Translations under genes and position numbers: made by a program | Assembly (NCBI GenBank): GCA_017445425.1 | Contig: JAFSUF010000031.1 | Location: 1 to 64,000 of the forward strand | DNA: 64,000 nt | Source: Bacteroidales bacterium | Lineage (GTDB): Bacteria > Bacteroidota > Bacteroidia > Bacteroidales > UBA932 | Direction of reading: 5' to 3' | Shown: piece by piece, positions 1 through 8,560 of the stretch | Numbering within the stretch: the first letter of the stretch is position 1 | Layout: the number at the start of each line of letters is the position of its first letter | The notes under the pieces: model-generated | Database searches by the model: none | The model's input: only the letters and a program-made list of their open reading frames with translations | Told to the model about the DNA's origin: nothing

Positions 1-15
1 ATTGCGAAATGATAG

Positions 16-23
16 TAACTTTG
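16..23 (+). promoter_or_regulatory. -7 box (TAACTTTG) for holB
   Basis: Exact match to the Bacteroidota TAnnTTTG -7 element, ending 7 nt before the holB ATG. Transcription from it would start at or next to the start codon. The -33 region is mostly outside the window. Confidence 0.5.
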
Positions 24-30
24 CCTTGAT

Positions 31-1164
31 ATGCGCTTTAGTGAGATATACGGGAATGACGCACTCAAGAGGCGTCTGGTGAAGATGGTCGATGAGAACC
101 GCCTCTCCCACGCCGTGCTCTTCGTGGAGCAGGAGGGGATGGGTGCGGTGGCTTTCGCCGTCGCCCTCTCGCAATATCTCAATTGTAAAAACCGCAGTGA
201 CGGCGACAGTTGCGGCCAGTGTTCCAGCTGCATGCGCCACCAGAAACTCACCTATCCCGACCTCCACTTCTCTTTTCCGGTGAATACCTCTCCAAAACTC
301 TCGGACCAGGAGCGGAAGCATCCCGTGAGCAACTTTTTCCTGCGCGAGTGGAACGAGCTGCTTATATCTAATCCCTATTTTGGCGTCCAGGAGCTCAACG
401 ATGCCCTGGGTATCGAGAACAAGGCAGGTGTTATAGGCGTGAGCGAGGCGCGCGAAATCAGCAGTACCCTCTCGCTGCAGCCCTGCGAGTCTGACTACAA
501 GATAATGGTGATCTGGCAGGCGGATAAGATGAACGCCGAGGCGGCCAACAAGCTGCTCAAACTGCTTGAGGAACCTCCGGCAGGGACGCTGTTTTTGCTG
601 GTGACCCAGAATGTGGAGAAGATGCTCCCCACAGTGCTCTCCCGCTGCCAGATTATCCGTCTGCAGCCGGAAGAGAGGGGGGATATGGCGAATCTGCTGG
701 AAGATAAGTTCGGACTGGACACAGAAACTGCCATGAATGTCGCCACCCTGTCCGGTGGCAGCGTAGGGCGGGCCATCGCCGAGATGGAGAGCTCCGGCAG
801 CGACTCTCAGAACATGTCGCTTCTGCAAAGCCTTATGGATGCTGCCCTGGCAAAGTCTCTCGCCGATGTGCTGGACATTGCCGATGCGTTGGCGGCGCTG
901 GGAAAGGACAGGCAGCGCCAATGGTGCGTATACGCAGAAGGGTTTATCCGAAAAATGTTTGTGTCGGCAAAGGGGCTGCCTCAGATAGCCTTCGCCGACA
1001 GCGAAGAAAAAGAATATATTTCAATGCTGGTTCCCAGAGTCAAGGAGACGTTCTATGACCGCTCTGCCGCTGCTCTGGATGCTGCAATCCGACTGATAGA
1101 GAGCAATGTGTCGGCAAAACTGGTTTTCGCCGACCTGGGGAACCGCTTTTATCTATACATTTAG
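31..1164 (+). CDS. holB: DNA polymerase III delta' subunit
   Basis: Clamp-loader subunit that helps place the sliding clamp on DNA in the cytoplasm. The N-terminal AAA+ fold is recognisable: a degenerate P-loop (EQEGMGAVA, about residues 33-41) lacks the catalytic Lys, as expected for delta'. A zinc site is formed by Cys52, 61, 64 and 67 (CGQCSSC). The KLLEEPP segment and the SRC motif (LSRCQ) near residue 207 follow. Length 377 aa is normal for the family. It is followed 6 nt later by ricT; holB next to a PSP1/RicT-type gene is a conserved neighbourhood also seen in Firmicutes (holB-yaaT). Confidence 0.93.
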   Translation: MRFSEIYGNDALKRRLVKMVDENRLSHAVLFVEQEGMGAVAFAVALSQYLNCKNRSDGDSCGQCSSCMRHQKLTYPDLHFSFPVNTSPKLSDQERKHPVSNFFLREWNELLISNPYFGVQELNDALGIENKAGVIGVSEAREISSTLSLQPCESDYKIMVIWQADKMNAEAANKLLKLLEEPPAGTLFLLVTQNVEKMLPTVLSRCQIIRLQPEERGDMANLLEDKFGLDTETAMNVATLSGGSVGRAIAEMESSGSDSQNMSLLQSLMDAALAKSLADVLDIADALAALGKDRQRQWCVYAEGFIRKMFVSAKGLPQIAFADSEEKEYISMLVPRVKETFYDRSAAALDAAIRLIESNVSAKLVFADLGNRFYLYI

Positions 1165-1170
1165 CTTACA

Positions 1171-2496
1171 ATGGACTACGAGAATAGAAATCACGATTGC
1201 TCCCGCGGCTGCATAGTAGAACGTGACAGCACCGGCGTGCTGCAGGTGGGCTACAACAGCGGCTGCTGCAAGCTGGCCGATTTTGACTGGCTGGAGGGGA
1301 TCGACGATGGCAAGTATAAGGATCTGTATGAGGTCCGCTTCAAGAATACCCGCAAGATTATTTTCCGTAACGAATCGGGGCAGATGCTCAAAGCCGGCGA
1401 CCTTGTGATTTGCGAGGCGACCAACGGCCATGATTTGGGAATTGTGACCCTCTGCGGGGCCGTGGTGCTGCGGCAGTGTGCCCGCCGCCGGATCAATCCG
1501 GAGACCTATCAATTCAAGAAGATATACCGCAAGGCCAAGGCCCTGGATATCGAGCGCTGGCAGGAGGCAATAGCCCGCGAACACGCCACCATGATCCGTG
1601 CCCGCCAGCTGGCAGCCAGACTTGGTCTGGAGATGAAGATTGGGGACGTGGAGTTCCAGGGTGACGGCACAAAGGCCATCTTCTACTATATCGCAGACGA
1701 GCGTGTGGATTTCCGCCAGCTTATCAAGGACTTTGCAGAAGAGTTCCATATCCGCATAGAGATGAAACAGATTGGGGCGCGCCAGGAGGCTGGTCTCATC
1801 GGTGGTCTCGGAGTGTGCGGCAGGCCCCTCTGCTGCTCCAAGTTTATGGCCGATTTCAAGTCGATAACCACCCAGGCGGCACGTTGCCAGGATCTGGCTC
1901 TCAATCCGCAGAAGCTGGCAGGGCAGTGCAGCAAGCTCAAATGCTGCATCAACTACGAGGCATCCACATACATTGATGCCCGCAAGGCGCTGCCCGATGC
2001 CCGCGAACCGCTCGATTTCAAGGACGGACTTGCATATCTGGTTAAGACAGACGTGCTTATGGGCACTATGTGGTTCTCTTTCGACAAGAACAATATGGCC
2101 AATATGTTCCCGCTGAGCGCGGAGCAGGTGGTGCAGATAAAGGCTCTGAACCGCCGCGGAGCAAAGGGAGACCCGGTTATTGAGAAGTCGCGTAGCAGCG
2201 ACGATACCCCCGATTTTGTCACAGGAGGTGAAGGCGACAACATTGCCCGCTTTGATTCTAACGGCAAGCGTCGCGGCAAGGACCGCGGCAAGGAGCGGGG
2301 CAAGGGCCGGGGCGGACACGGCAGTAACGACAAAAGCGCTGGCGAAAGCGAAGCCAAGGGGAGCAAGGCGGGTGGAGATAACGCTGCCGGCAGCAGCGAC
2401 AATGGTGGCGTTAAAGTCAATAAGGGCGGCGGGCATAGCCACAACAATAACAACCGCAGGCGGAACAGGAACGACAAGAATGAAAGCAAGTCTTAA
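1171..2496 (+). CDS. ricT: PSP1-domain / RicT-family protein
   Basis: Homologue of Bacillus RicT (YaaT), part of an Fe-S-containing complex affecting RNA processing and development; its role in Bacteroidota is not settled. The PSP1 core occupies roughly residues 60-280, with the conserved cysteine clusters CGRPLCCSKF (about 215) and KLKCCINYE (about 255). After about residue 340 the protein becomes a low-complexity tail rich in Gly, Lys, Arg, Ser and Asn, likely disordered and possibly RNA-binding. Its last 17 nt overlap the gldH start, suggesting translational coupling. Family assignment is firm; function is inferred. Confidence 0.88.
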   Translation: MDYENRNHDCSRGCIVERDSTGVLQVGYNSGCCKLADFDWLEGIDDGKYKDLYEVRFKNTRKIIFRNESGQMLKAGDLVICEATNGHDLGIVTLCGAVVLRQCARRRINPETYQFKKIYRKAKALDIERWQEAIAREHATMIRARQLAARLGLEMKIGDVEFQGDGTKAIFYYIADERVDFRQLIKDFAEEFHIRIEMKQIGARQEAGLIGGLGVCGRPLCCSKFMADFKSITTQAARCQDLALNPQKLAGQCSKLKCCINYEASTYIDARKALPDAREPLDFKDGLAYLVKTDVLMGTMWFSFDKNNMANMFPLSAEQVVQIKALNRRGAKGDPVIEKSRSSDDTPDFVTGGEGDNIARFDSNGKRRGKDRGKERGKGRGGHGSNDKSAGESEAKGSKAGGDNAAGSSDNGGVKVNKGGGHSHNNNNRRRNRNDKNESKS

Positions 2497-2986
2497 TTTT
2501 TTGTCTGCTGTAGCATGCCTAATGATGGCTGTCTCCTGCGATAACCCGTACGAGCAGTTCTCGCTGGTGCAGGATACACAGCCAGAAGACCTTCGCATGG
2601 GCATAAGTTTCGACCTGCCTATGGAAGAGGGGATAACCTACTCAACTACGGTGGTATGCAGGCTGGATGCCTCCCGGCTTTTCAAAGAGACGGTGGATCT
2701 TACTTTTGAGGTAATATCTCCCAACCACGAGTCGTACAAAGAGACGGTTGCTTTCCCGGTGGTGAGCAATGTCCGCCAGAAAAGTGCGTTGGGGGAGGGG
2801 GCGCAAGTCCAGTTCAAGCGGCGCGGTGCATTTCTTGACAATCAGTGGGGATGGAGAAAGGGCATTGCGTGCGACACTGTTCCCGGACGCTGGAGGGTGC
2901 TTGTCTCCGCTAAGGATGAGGTTGACCAGAAGCGTATCACGGCTTTAGGTTTTTCATATAAAGGGGTGAGCGATGAGCAAGAATAA
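2480..2986 (+). CDS. gldH: GldH-type gliding-motility lipoprotein
   Basis: 168-residue lipoprotein. The start at 2480 was chosen because it gives a lipoprotein signal ending at Cys20 (MMAVSC); the longer upstream frame only shadows the ricT tail. The body (YEQFSLVQDTQ..., SYKETVAFPV) matches the GldH family, required for gliding in Flavobacterium but also present in non-gliding Bacteroidota, where its role is unknown. It overlaps ricT by 17 nt upstream and trmB by 14 nt downstream, so the three genes are probably co-translated. Expected location is periplasmic, membrane-anchored. Confidence 0.8.
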   Translation: MKASLNFLSAVACLMMAVSCDNPYEQFSLVQDTQPEDLRMGISFDLPMEEGITYSTTVVCRLDASRLFKETVDLTFEVISPNHESYKETVAFPVVSNVRQKSALGEGAQVQFKRRGAFLDNQWGWRKGIACDTVPGRWRVLVSAKDEVDQKRITALGFSYKGVSDEQE

Positions 2987-3641
2987 ACTCTTCAAATTTG
3001 CAGAGAACGAGACCTTCTCCTGCCTGATCCAGCCGACGACGGAACAGATGCTCTCCGGCGGCCATCCGCTCAAGGGGAATTGGGGCCGTGACGTGTTTCA
3101 CAATGATAATCCGATAGTGCTTGAACTGGGATGCGGCAAGGGGGAATACACCATCGCTCTGGCCCAGCGCAACCCTGATGTAAACTATATCGGGGTGGAC
3201 ATCAAGGGGGCGCGGCTCTGGAAAGGGGCCAAGTTCGCCACCCTGAACAAGATGCCCAACGTGGCTTTCCTGCGCACCCGCATCGATTTTATAAAATCGA
3301 TATTCGCCCCTGACGAGGTTTCCGAAATCTGGATAACTTTCGCCGACCCGCAACCCAAGAGTGCCAACCGCAGGCTCACCTCGCCGGTGTTCCTGGACCG
3401 CTACCGGGCGTTCCTCAAGCCGGGCGGCATTGTCAACCTCAAGACAGACAGCCAGCTGTTGCACGAATATACCCTTGAGGTTGCCCGCGAACAGAATCTG
3501 GAGATTCTTGAGGCCGACAACGACATTTACGCCTCCGGCCGCGTCACCGAGGAGGACATCCTCAATGTCAAGACATATTACGAACATAAATTCCTTGCAG
3601 AGGGGTTGCCTATAACCTATATGGCTTTCCGTCTTCAATAA
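2973..3641 (+). CDS. trmB: tRNA (guanine-N7-)-methyltransferase
   Basis: Uses SAM to form m7G46 in tRNA variable loops. The SAM-binding motif LGCGKGEY is at residues 52-59; the downstream FADPQPKSANRRLTSP segment is the TrmB substrate/catalytic signature. Length 222 aa is typical. The ATG lies inside the end of gldH (14-nt overlap). The cytidylate-kinase-like gene follows after 6 nt. Confidence 0.95.
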   Translation: MSKNKLFKFAENETFSCLIQPTTEQMLSGGHPLKGNWGRDVFHNDNPIVLELGCGKGEYTIALAQRNPDVNYIGVDIKGARLWKGAKFATLNKMPNVAFLRTRIDFIKSIFAPDEVSEIWITFADPQPKSANRRLTSPVFLDRYRAFLKPGGIVNLKTDSQLLHEYTLEVAREQNLEILEADNDIYASGRVTEEDILNVKTYYEHKFLAEGLPITYMAFRLQ

Positions 3642-3647
3642 ACAATA

Positions 3648-4301
3648 ATGAGCAATATGAATACAAATAACCCTTTTGTTATTACCATCAGCCGTGAGGT
3701 TGGCTCCGGCGGCCATACTGTTGGCGCCATACTGGCAGAGAGACTCGACGCACGCTACTGCGATAAATTCTTGCTGGAAGCACTTGAGAAGAAATTCAAT
3801 CTCAGCGCAGAAACAATAGAACACCTCAAGGCAGAGAAAAAAGGATGGCTTTCAGAATTAGTCTCAAAGGTATCTCCCATCCCCTCCATCGAGGCGCTGG
3901 GCTTCAACTCAAGATACAGCAAGGAGATAGGTTCCGCTGTCACCACCGACGATCTTTTCAAGGCGGAGGTCGAGATTCTCAAGGGTTTTGCCGCAGCGGG
4001 GTCGTGTGTCGTAGCAGGACGTTCCGGTTTCTTTGTTTTCAAGAATCATCCCAACAGCTTGAACGTATTCATCACCGCATCAATGCAGCATCGCGTCCAG
4101 AGGGTCATGTCAAAGCAGGGCATTTCAGAAGCAGAAGCAGCCGAGATAATCAACAAGCTGGACAGCGCCCGGGAGAATTATGTGAAGCGCTATGCCGGGG
4201 TGAGCCGCTATGACCTGCGCAACTACGACATCGTATTGAGCGCCGACGACCACAGCGAAGACACCCTTGCTGACATAGTCATGTCGTATATCAGCCGCTG
4301 A
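3648..4301 (+). CDS. Cytidylate kinase-like family protein
   Basis: 217 aa, belonging to the Cytidylate_kin2-type P-loop kinase family common in Bacteroidota. The N-terminal P-loop is the variant SREVGSGGHTVG (about residues 15-26) rather than GPxGxGKS, and is followed by the RLDARYCDK segment. The AAAGSCVVAGRSGFF strand and HRVQRV / NYVKRYAG parts correspond to the nucleotide-binding core and lid. The true substrate is unknown for this family; classical cmk is a different gene. A second in-frame ATG lies 9 nt downstream. It is in the same run as trmB and the DUF3109 gene. Confidence 0.85.
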   Translation: MSNMNTNNPFVITISREVGSGGHTVGAILAERLDARYCDKFLLEALEKKFNLSAETIEHLKAEKKGWLSELVSKVSPIPSIEALGFNSRYSKEIGSAVTTDDLFKAEVEILKGFAAAGSCVVAGRSGFFVFKNHPNSLNVFITASMQHRVQRVMSKQGISEAEAAEIINKLDSARENYVKRYAGVSRYDLRNYDIVLSADDHSEDTLADIVMSYISR

Positions 4302-4309
4302 TATAATTG

Positions 4310-4948
4310 ATGATTTCAATAGATGACATCCTGGTCTCCGACGAGATTCTGACGGAATATTTTGCGTGCGATTATGCCGTGTGCAAAGGGGCGTGCTGTG
4401 TAATCGGGGAGAGCGGGGCGCCGCTGGAAAAGGGTGAGGAGGATGCTTTGGAGAGGGCCTGGCCGGCATTCAGCCATATAATGACAGATTGCGGACGCAG
4501 GTGTGTTGCCGCCAAAGGTCTCTTTGAGATTGATGGTGACGGAGACATGGTGACGCCGCTGATGGATATGTCTGGCGAGGAGCGCGCAGCCGCCGGCAAC
4601 AAAACCCTCTGCGAGACCCCCGACAAGCCCTGCGCGTTCACATTTTTCGAGGATGGGAACTGCCTGTGCGCAGTGGAGAGGGCGCACGTCACCGGCAAGT
4701 GCGATTTTGTAAAGCCTATCTCCTGCCGCCTCTATCCTATTAGAGTGATAACTTTCTCCGACGGGAGCAAGGCGCTGAACCTGCATCGCTGGAATCTCTG
4801 CAAGTGCGCCTTTGAAAAGGGGCGGCGAGAAGGCATCAAGGTATATCAGTTCCTCAAAGGGCCCATCATTGCCGCATTCGGCGCCGATTTCTACGCCCAG
4901 CTCTCAGTTGCGGCTTCTCTTCTGGAAACCGTCAGCTTACAAGATTGA
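4310..4948 (+). CDS. DUF3109 family cysteine-rich protein
   Basis: 212-residue protein with many spaced cysteines (CDYAVCKGACC near residues 20-30, then CGRRC, C-x-C, KCDF, SCRLYPIR and CKCAF), like YkgJ-type zinc- or iron-chelating proteins. DUF3109 members are usual in Bacteroidota; biochemical function is unknown, though a metal or Fe-S site is likely. Start ATG 4310 was preferred to TTG 4307. It is the last gene of the run that begins with holB and is followed by the 108-bp palindromic element. Confidence 0.85.
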   Translation: MISIDDILVSDEILTEYFACDYAVCKGACCVIGESGAPLEKGEEDALERAWPAFSHIMTDCGRRCVAAKGLFEIDGDGDMVTPLMDMSGEERAAAGNKTLCETPDKPCAFTFFEDGNCLCAVERAHVTGKCDFVKPISCRLYPIRVITFSDGSKALNLHRWNLCKCAFEKGRREGIKVYQFLKGPIIAAFGADFYAQLSVAASLLETVSLQD

Positions 4949-4973
4949 TCATAGCTCCCGCACCATCGATTTG

Positions 4974-5081
4974 CGTGGCACCTACATCCTTGGTAATCTG
5001 TCGTTTATGATATGTCCCTTGCGTAAAAATGCGCAAGGGACAATGCGTAAAAGGCTGTGTGTCAGGCGTGAAGGTGCCACG
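4974..5081. repeat. 108-bp palindromic repeat, copy 1
   Basis: Element bounded by inverted ends CGTGGCACCT / AGGTGCCACG. An internal perfect 11-bp stem (TGTCCCTTGCG at 5013-5023 with its complement at 5032-5042) surrounds an 8-nt loop. A second copy of exactly the same length lies at 38327-38434. Pairing is in one register (base i with base 109-i), so each copy can form one long interrupted hairpin. It sits between convergently oriented genes, which would suit a bidirectional terminator or a REP/MITE-like element. No target duplication is visible. Confidence 0.75.
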
Positions 5082-5086
5082 GGAAA

Positions 5087-5332
5087 TCAGGCATCTTCTG
5101 TCGCACCGATAGATTCCTGCTGGTTATCCACTACGGTCGCGTTCAGGATGGCGAGAGCCTGCCCGTAGTCTTCGTCGGCAACAACCAGCTGGATATCGAA
5201 ATTGCTGCCGGCAAAATAGCCCGCGTAATTCATATTCTCGTTGAGGACGCTGCATTGGATACCCTCCGCCTCCAGCAGGGAGCGGTCCATCTGGGCCTCA
5301 ACGTCGTTGGCGTAATACTTGACAGTTTTCAT
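5087..5332 (-). CDS. DUF2007 domain protein (putative signal-transducing protein)
   Basis: 81 residues; the start MKTVKYYAND at 5332 gives the normal DUF2007 length, whereas the longer open frame upstream only overlaps the neighbouring gene. The domain is a small ferredoxin-like fold with the pattern N-x-VEAQMDRSLLEAEGI, then NYAGYFAG and DIQLVVADEDYGQALAIL. Family members are annotated as putative signal-transducing proteins without a proven role. It starts 1 nt after the stop codon of the membrane protein at 5334-5819, so the two are co-transcribed. Confidence 0.82.
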   Translation of the reverse strand: MKTVKYYANDVEAQMDRSLLEAEGIQCSVLNENMNYAGYFAGSNFDIQLVVADEDYGQALAILNATVVDNQQESIGATEDA

Positions 5333-5333
5333 G

Positions 5334-5819
5334 CTATTCTTCGCTCTGGGGGTGGGACATTCTATAGTTGTAATACACGGCTCCCACAATGCGGAAGGTG
5401 TCGCGGCTGGGGCCGTCCACCAGCACCAGAGAGGGATCGCTTTCCTGACGGACAAAGGTGATGGTGTCTTCCCACATACGGGTAAGGCGGATTAACGCCC
5501 GGGTGCTGCGCCAGACCATTTTGTCGTCATCTTCGCTAACCAGCCTGTAGCCGGCCCCCTCCATCGTCTCCACCACGGAGCTGCGGTAATCTTTCCATTC
5601 ACCATCCAGGTTCAGGCGTCCCTTGCGGTAGCCCAAGGCGGGGTAAAGCGCTGCAACCCCCAGGAAGATAAGGCAGATGGGGAGCATGGAGCCCTCTTTG
5701 AAAAGCGCCGGAATGTTGGACAGGCTCTGGTGTGAGACAACAGATACGATCACCAGGCAGAGGAAAAAAATAATTACGAAGTATATAAGGTATTTCAGCG
5801 AACGGATAAGGTATTTCAT
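5334..5819 (-). CDS. Hypothetical two-helix membrane protein
   Basis: 161 residues from ATG 5819, not recognised as a named family. Two hydrophobic segments are evident (about residues 10-31 and 44-62), followed by a soluble domain of about 95 residues containing GEWKDYRSSVVETMEGAGYRL and MWEDTITFVRQ. The topology would place the C-terminal domain in the cytoplasm. It is directly upstream of the DUF2007 gene in one transcript and diverges from the coiled-coil gene at 5887. Function unknown. Confidence 0.7.
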   Translation of the reverse strand: MKYLIRSLKYLIYFVIIFFLCLVIVSVVSHQSLSNIPALFKEGSMLPICLIFLGVAALYPALGYRKGRLNLDGEWKDYRSSVVETMEGAGYRLVSEDDDKMVWRSTRALIRLTRMWEDTITFVRQESDPSLVLVDGPSRDTFRIVGAVYYNYRMSHPQSEE

Positions 5820-5831
5820 GTGACTAAATGG

Positions 5832-5860
5832 TTTGATTATTGCAAATTTAACTATTTTTG
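5832..5860 (+). promoter_or_regulatory. Promoter of the coiled-coil protein gene
   Basis: TTTG at 5832-5835 followed after 17 nt by TATTTTTG at 5853-5860, resembling the Bacteroidota -33/-7 pair. It lies in the 67-bp divergent gap, 26 nt before the ATG at 5887. Confidence 0.45.
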
Positions 5861-5886
5861 TATCAAATAACATAATACTTGAGCAT

Positions 5887-6753
5887 ATGGAAACGGCCGA
5901 GAAACTGAGAAAAATCATAATTGCCCTGGGTATGTTGGCGGCGATGCTGTTGATAGGCCTGGTGATTATCTGGATCAACAACAGCAAGATCGTGACCCAG
6001 CTTAAGGTAGAGAAGGCCGACCTCACCGAGCAGATGATAGCCCTCCGCAGCGACTATGATTCGCTGCAGACCAGCAGTACGATGCTCTCCGACTCGCTGG
6101 CGGTAGAGCGCGAGAAGGTTGACCAGATGATAGAGCGCCTGAAGAAGACAGAGGCCACCAACCGCGCCCAGATCAAGAAATATGAGAATGAGCTGGGTAC
6201 GATGCGTGCCATAATGAAACATTACATAGTCCAGATAGACTCTCTCAACAACCTGAACAACACATTGCGCGAGGAGGCCACCAATGCCAAGAAGGAGGCT
6301 GAGACCAGCCGCAAGAAGTATGACGAGCTGCGCAATACCACCGACAACCTGGAGAAACAGGTTTCCAAGGGCAGCGTGGTCAAGGCCCGCGGTATCACCC
6401 TGGTCGGCATTAACGGCAGCGGCAGCGTTACCGACCGCAGCAGCCGGGTGGTCAAGCTGCGCACCGACCTCAGCCTGGTGGAGAACGCACTGGCCAAGAG
6501 CGGTTACCGCCGCATATATATCCGCGTAAAGGGTCCCGACGGCATCCTGATGACATCCGGTGACCAGAAGGTGTTTACCTCCGGAGGCGAACAGCTGGTT
6601 TGCAGCGCATCCCGCGAGGTCGATTACCAGGGGAGCGAGGTGGAGATGAGCATCTACTTCTCCGGAGACGGAAACTTTACAAAGGGTACCTATTCCGTTG
6701 ACGTTTACAGTGCCGACGGCAAGTTGGGCAGCGCAGACCTTATCCTGAGATAG
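5887..6753 (+). CDS. Membrane-anchored coiled-coil protein
   Basis: 288 residues. A short cytoplasmic start is followed by one hydrophobic helix (about residues 9-32, IIIALGMLAAMLLIGLVIIW), a long coiled coil (about 35-165, heptad-like Leu/Ile with Glu/Lys/Arg), and a globular C-terminal domain (about 170-288; VKARGITLVGINGSG, DGILMTSGDQ, YSVDVYSADGK). The layout suggests a periplasmic rod ending in a beta-rich head. Similar proteins are common and uncharacterised in Bacteroidota. ATG 5887 was chosen because it follows the promoter box. hemW starts 2 nt after its stop. Confidence 0.75.
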   Translation: METAEKLRKIIIALGMLAAMLLIGLVIIWINNSKIVTQLKVEKADLTEQMIALRSDYDSLQTSSTMLSDSLAVEREKVDQMIERLKKTEATNRAQIKKYENELGTMRAIMKHYIVQIDSLNNLNNTLREEATNAKKEAETSRKKYDELRNTTDNLEKQVSKGSVVKARGITLVGINGSGSVTDRSSRVVKLRTDLSLVENALAKSGYRRIYIRVKGPDGILMTSGDQKVFTSGGEQLVCSASREVDYQGSEVEMSIYFSGDGNFTKGTYSVDVYSADGKLGSADLILR

Positions 6754-6755
6754 TT

Positions 6756-7844
6756 TTGGCCGGGATATATCTCCATATCCCGTTCTGTGCCTCTTTCTGC
6801 ACTTACTGCGGATTCTACTCCGAGGTGTGCCCCCGGCCGGTTTCCCACACCCGTTATATAGAGGCCCTTGGCCGTGAAGCAGCTATGCGGTGCGGTTTTC
6901 TCGAGGGGCGCGGGGCGGTGAAAACCCTCTACTTTGGCGGCGGGACACCGTCACTGCTCTCCGCTGACGAGTTTCGCGCCATACGCGCCATACTTGATTC
7001 AGTTTTTGACCTGGGAGCGGTGGAAGAGTTCACCGTCGAGGTCAATCCGGAGGATGTGGTAACGTGCGGCGACCTGCTGCCTGCATTGAAACAGGTTGGC
7101 GTGAACCGCATCAGTATGGGGGTGCAGTCGTTTTGCGACCGGCATCTGAGGTGGATGAACCGCCGCCATAGCGCCGCCACGGCCATGGAGGCGTTCAAAA
7201 GGTTGCGCGAGGCTGGCTTTGACAACATATCCATCGACCTGATATTCGGCTTCGCCGCTCTGGAAGAGGGGGAGTGGCTCAACACTCTGCAAAGAGCCGT
7301 AGAACTCGCCCCGGAGCACATCTCCGCCTATCAGATGAGTATAGATCCGGAGAGCACCCTGGCAGAGCTGGCTGCCCGTGGTAAATATTCAGAGCCCGAC
7401 GATGAAACTTGTGCGCGTCAGTACGCCATGCTGCAGGAAGAGCTGGACAAGGCGGGTTACGGGCAGTACGAGATATCCAACTTCTGCCGTCCCGGCCGTC
7501 ATTCGCGCCACAACAGCGCATACTGGGACCGCACCGCATATCTGGGGCTGGGACCCGCCGCACACTCTTTTGACGGCAATGACCACCGGCAGTGGAACAA
7601 CCCTTCGGTAGAAGGATACTGCTCTGCGCTGGAATCGGGCATCCTCCCGTCCAGCGGTAGCGAAACTCTCTCAGATCGCGACATCTACAACGAACGCATA
7701 ATGCTAGGCCTGCGCACCGCCCGCGGCGTGGAGAAAGAACTGATTAGTGATCAGGGGATATTAGAAAAAGCGGGGGAGCGTTTCCGCATCCCCCGCGATA
7801 AATTCTTTATCTGTGACTCGATAATTGAGGACTACCTACATTAG
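6756..7844 (+). CDS. hemW: Radical SAM HemW (coproporphyrinogen III oxidase-like)
   Basis: 362 residues. The radical-SAM cluster ligands are Cys11, Cys15 and Cys18 (HIPFCASFCTYCGF), followed by YFGGGTPSLL, the QSF segment (GVQSFCDRHLRWMNR) and a HemW C-terminal domain. HemW family members act in haem handling rather than as true coproporphyrinogen oxidases. The only start that preserves the conserved MAGIYLHIPFC beginning is a TTG codon at 6756, two bases after the upstream stop, so translation is probably coupled. Its 3' end overlaps the convergent sdhC by 4 bp. Confidence 0.9.
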   Translation: MAGIYLHIPFCASFCTYCGFYSEVCPRPVSHTRYIEALGREAAMRCGFLEGRGAVKTLYFGGGTPSLLSADEFRAIRAILDSVFDLGAVEEFTVEVNPEDVVTCGDLLPALKQVGVNRISMGVQSFCDRHLRWMNRRHSAATAMEAFKRLREAGFDNISIDLIFGFAALEEGEWLNTLQRAVELAPEHISAYQMSIDPESTLAELAARGKYSEPDDETCARQYAMLQEELDKAGYGQYEISNFCRPGRHSRHNSAYWDRTAYLGLGPAAHSFDGNDHRQWNNPSVEGYCSALESGILPSSGSETLSDRDIYNERIMLGLRTARGVEKELISDQGILEKAGERFRIPRDKFFICDSIIEDYLH

Positions 7845-8506
7845 ATAATGCCGTTTGCTTTCAGGCAGGCAGCTATTGCAGTGACTGCAAAACCGCCCAT
7901 AAGCAATGTGACATAGATGATGCCGATAACCTTGGTGCGCTTGAGCCACACTCCGTTGCTCCAGCCGATAGTCTGGAATGCGCTCCAGAAACCGTGGGTG
8001 AGGTGCATCCAGATGGCGAAGAACCATACCAGATAGAGGATGGTGATGCACCAGGAGCCGAATGTCTGGCTCAGCAGCATATTGGGGTCGGCAGCCTCGC
8101 CGCCGGTGATTTCTGCCAGCTGCATGTCTGCCCAGAAGTCGGTGAGGTGAGAGCAGAGACCGCAGAGTACGATGAGGCCCAGCCAGATCATATTGCGGGC
8201 AGACCAGGAATCGGTGGCAGCCTTGTTTGAAACCTCGTATCTCTTGACACCGCCGCGTGCCTTCAGGTTGCCAATCTCAAGAATGATTGCATATACGATA
8301 TGGAAAATGAAGCCGGCTGCAAGCACCGGAGTCATAATTGTTACAATCGGAAGCGCCATGAAATCGCACACAACCTGGAAAGTCTCAGCGCTGAACACGC
8401 TGGTGAGGTTGAGCACCATGTGCATGGTCAGGAAGAGAATCATAAACAGACCGGTGACGCTCATAATGAGCTTTTTGCCGATAGATGAGGTGAAGAGTTT
8501 TGCCAT
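7841..8506 (-). CDS. sdhC: Succinate dehydrogenase / fumarate reductase cytochrome b subunit
   Basis: 221-residue integral membrane subunit of the Wolinella/Bacteroides type. Five hydrophobic helices can be traced. Histidines suited to ligate two haems lie in the helices: His29 (LTMHMVLN), FHIVYAI, SHLTDFW and WMHLTHGFWS. It passes electrons between quinone and the FrdA/FrdB (SdhA/SdhB) subunits. Those partners normally follow directly downstream, but here the downstream neighbour is the convergent hemW. sdhC therefore stands alone in this window. Confidence 0.9.
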   Translation of the reverse strand: MAKLFTSSIGKKLIMSVTGLFMILFLTMHMVLNLTSVFSAETFQVVCDFMALPIVTIMTPVLAAGFIFHIVYAIILEIGNLKARGGVKRYEVSNKAATDSWSARNMIWLGLIVLCGLCSHLTDFWADMQLAEITGGEAADPNMLLSQTFGSWCITILYLVWFFAIWMHLTHGFWSAFQTIGWSNGVWLKRTKVIGIIYVTLLMGGFAVTAIAACLKANGII

Positions 8507-8543
8507 AGTTATGATTATTGATTCTTTTTCTTATAAGTGGGTG

Positions 8544-8551
8544 CAAAGTTA
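8544..8551 (-). promoter_or_regulatory. -7 box (TAACTTTG) for sdhC
   Basis: On the minus strand this is an exact TAnnTTTG box, 37 nt upstream of the sdhC ATG. No convincing -33 element was found. Confidence 0.4.
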
Positions 8552-8560
8552 ACCCTAAAG

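Noticed and set aside
1153..2604. Long minus-strand open frame (483 codons) opposite ricT
   Set aside because: Antisense shadow of a well-supported gene; no domain, and composition follows the complementary codons.
4974..5081. 108-bp element as a MITE with target-site duplication
   Set aside because: Terminal inverted repeats are present, but flanking bases show no duplication at either copy, so transposition is not supported directly.
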